Source: Rubrobacter sp. | Lineage (GTDB): Bacteria; Actinomycetota; Rubrobacteria; Rubrobacterales; Rubrobacteraceae | DNA length: 8,899 nucleotides | Assembly: GCA_019247245.1 (NCBI GenBank) | Contig: JAFAPF010000374.1 | Span: 1 to 8,899 of the forward strand | Direction of reading: 5' to 3' | Shown: positions 8,105 through 8,899 of the stretch, piece after piece | Layout of the letters: every line of letters begins with the position of its first letter | Position numbering within the stretch: position 1 is the stretch's first letter | The notes under the pieces: generated by a model | What the model was told of the DNA's origin: nothing | The model's input: the letters and a program-made list of their open reading frames with translations, nothing else | Databases searched by the model: none | Program-made: the position numbers and the translations under genes

Positions 8105-8899
8105 ATGGTAGTAACAACAGCTAGGAACACACCTTTGCGCCGTGTCCGGAACATCGGGATTATGGCACACATAGACGCAGGGAAAACGACTACGACCGAG
8201 CGCATCCTGCTTTACGCAGGCCTCACCCATAAGCTGGGCGAGGTCCATGACGGGAATGCTGTGATGGACTGGATGGCTCAGGAGCGTGAGCGCGGTATCA
8301 CCATAACTAGCGCCGCGACCACCGTGTTATGGGGGGGCATCGAGGGTTCCTCGAAGAACGGCAAGAGCGGACGTAATGAGGGCCTTCATAGTCACATCCC
8401 TGACCAACATCGGATCAATATTATAGATACGCCCGGACATGTGGACTTTACTGTTGAGGTTGAGCGAAGCCTTCGTGTTTTAGATGGTGCTATTGCGCTA
8501 TTTGACTCAGTAGCGGGTGTTGAGCCGCAGAGCGAGACTGTGTGGCGGCAGGCGGACAAGTATGAGGTGCCGCGGATAGCATTCGTCAATAAGATGGACC
8601 GTATTGGAGCGGATTTCTATAGAGCTGTTGACACAATGGTGGAGCGGCTCGGGGCCAACGCTGTACCGGTACAGCTCCCGATTGGTGAAGAGTCTGGGTT
8701 CCGTGGAATTGTGGACCTCGTCGAGATGAACGCGATCCTCTATAAGGACGATCTGGGCGCCGAGTGGGAGGAGACGGAGATCCCCGCTGATCTGCGGGCA
8801 GGTGCTGAGGAGCATCGTGAGAAGCTCCTTGAGGCCGCTGCAGATCGAGACGAGGAGCTCATGATGCTATGCCTTGAGGGCGAGGAAATAGACCCAGAT
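8105..8899 (+). CDS. fusA: Translation elongation factor G, 3'-truncated by the window edge
   Basis: EF-G is the GTPase that drives tRNA and mRNA translocation on the ribosome and, with ribosome recycling factor, subunit recycling. The visible 265 residues cover the G domain and part of the G' subdomain of a protein usually near 700 residues. The P-loop AHIDAGKTT is at 21-29. Switch I contains [11 protein letters not shown] (63-73). Switch II is DTPGH at 108-112, with H112 the catalytic histidine, and NKMD is at 162-165. Downstream residues ([24 protein letters not shown]) match the actinobacterial G'-flanking region. Between W76 and H102 is a 25-residue loop rich in Gly, Ser, Asn and Lys where Mycobacterium and Thermus EF-G have only two residues. 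The frame and all motifs on both sides are intact, so it is an in-frame insertion. This looks like the canonical str-operon EF-G because of its position after rpsG. Confidence 0.97.
   Translation, partial: MVVTTARNTPLRRVRNIGIMAHIDAGKTTTTERILLYAGLTHKLGEVHDGNAVMDWMAQERERGITITSAATTVLWGGIEGSSKNGKSGRNEGLHSHIPDQHRINIIDTPGHVDFTVEVERSLRVLDGAIALFDSVAGVEPQSETVWRQADKYEVPRIAFVNKMDRIGADFYRAVDTMVERLGANAVPVQLPIGEESGFRGIVDLVEMNAILYKDDLGAEWEETEIPADLRAGAEEHREKLLEAAADRDEELMMLCLEGEEIDPD

Noticed and set aside
8331..8337. Run of seven G at the start of the EF-G loop, suggesting a sequencing error or frameshift
   Set aside because: The frame before and after encodes intact EF-G motifs, so an error here would need exact compensation; the loop is better read as a true in-frame insertion.
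8628..8633. Perfect TTGACA inside fusA
   Set aside because: No plausible -10 element lies 16-18 bases downstream, where the sequence is G+C-rich.

Overview
The window is a stretch of the bacterial RNA polymerase and str (ribosomal protein/elongation factor) gene cluster, all on the + strand. In order it holds rpoB (5' end outside the window), rpoC, rpsL, rpsG and fusA (3' end outside the window). All five reading frames are intact, and no mobile element, CRISPR array, tRNA or rRNA gene is visible.

The proteins point to an actinobacterium (Actinomycetota). RpoB ends with an LGINLSR segment close to the end of mycobacterial RpoB. RpoC has a long charged helical insertion (about residues 151-248) where actinobacterial beta' subunits carry their lineage-specific coiled coil. 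S12 and S7 also read as actinobacterial forms. The moderate G+C (mid-50s percent by eye, not computed), the use of TTA, ATA, AGA and AGG codons in highly expressed genes, and several departures from well-studied actinobacterial sequences suggest a lineage away from the high-GC model genera. This placement rests on remembered family sequences and has not been tested by a tree.

Layout: rpoB (2-3166) is followed after 42 bases by rpoC (3209-7102, GTG start), and a small hairpin lies between them. A 134-base gap separates rpoC from rpsL (7237-7602, GTG start). It is the only sizeable non-coding stretch and the most informative one. A near-consensus sigma-A-type promoter (TTGACA, 17 bases, TACAAT) straddles the rpoC stop codon. 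The roughly 118-base leader downstream can fold into several hairpins, and one nested structure pairs the whole rpsL ribosome binding site. rpsG (7622-8092) follows rpsL after 19 bases, and fusA (from 8105) follows rpsG after 12, so rpsL-rpsG-fusA look like one co-transcribed, translationally linked unit.

Together the genes encode the two large catalytic subunits of RNA polymerase, two small-subunit ribosomal proteins (decoding centre and head of the 30S) and the translocase EF-G. Nothing here is an undescribed system in the accessory-gene sense. The points worth a second look are the rpsL leader, a 25-residue loop in the EF-G G domain where known actinobacterial EF-G has about two residues, and substitutions at normally conserved prolines in RpoB and RpoC near antibiotic-binding regions.
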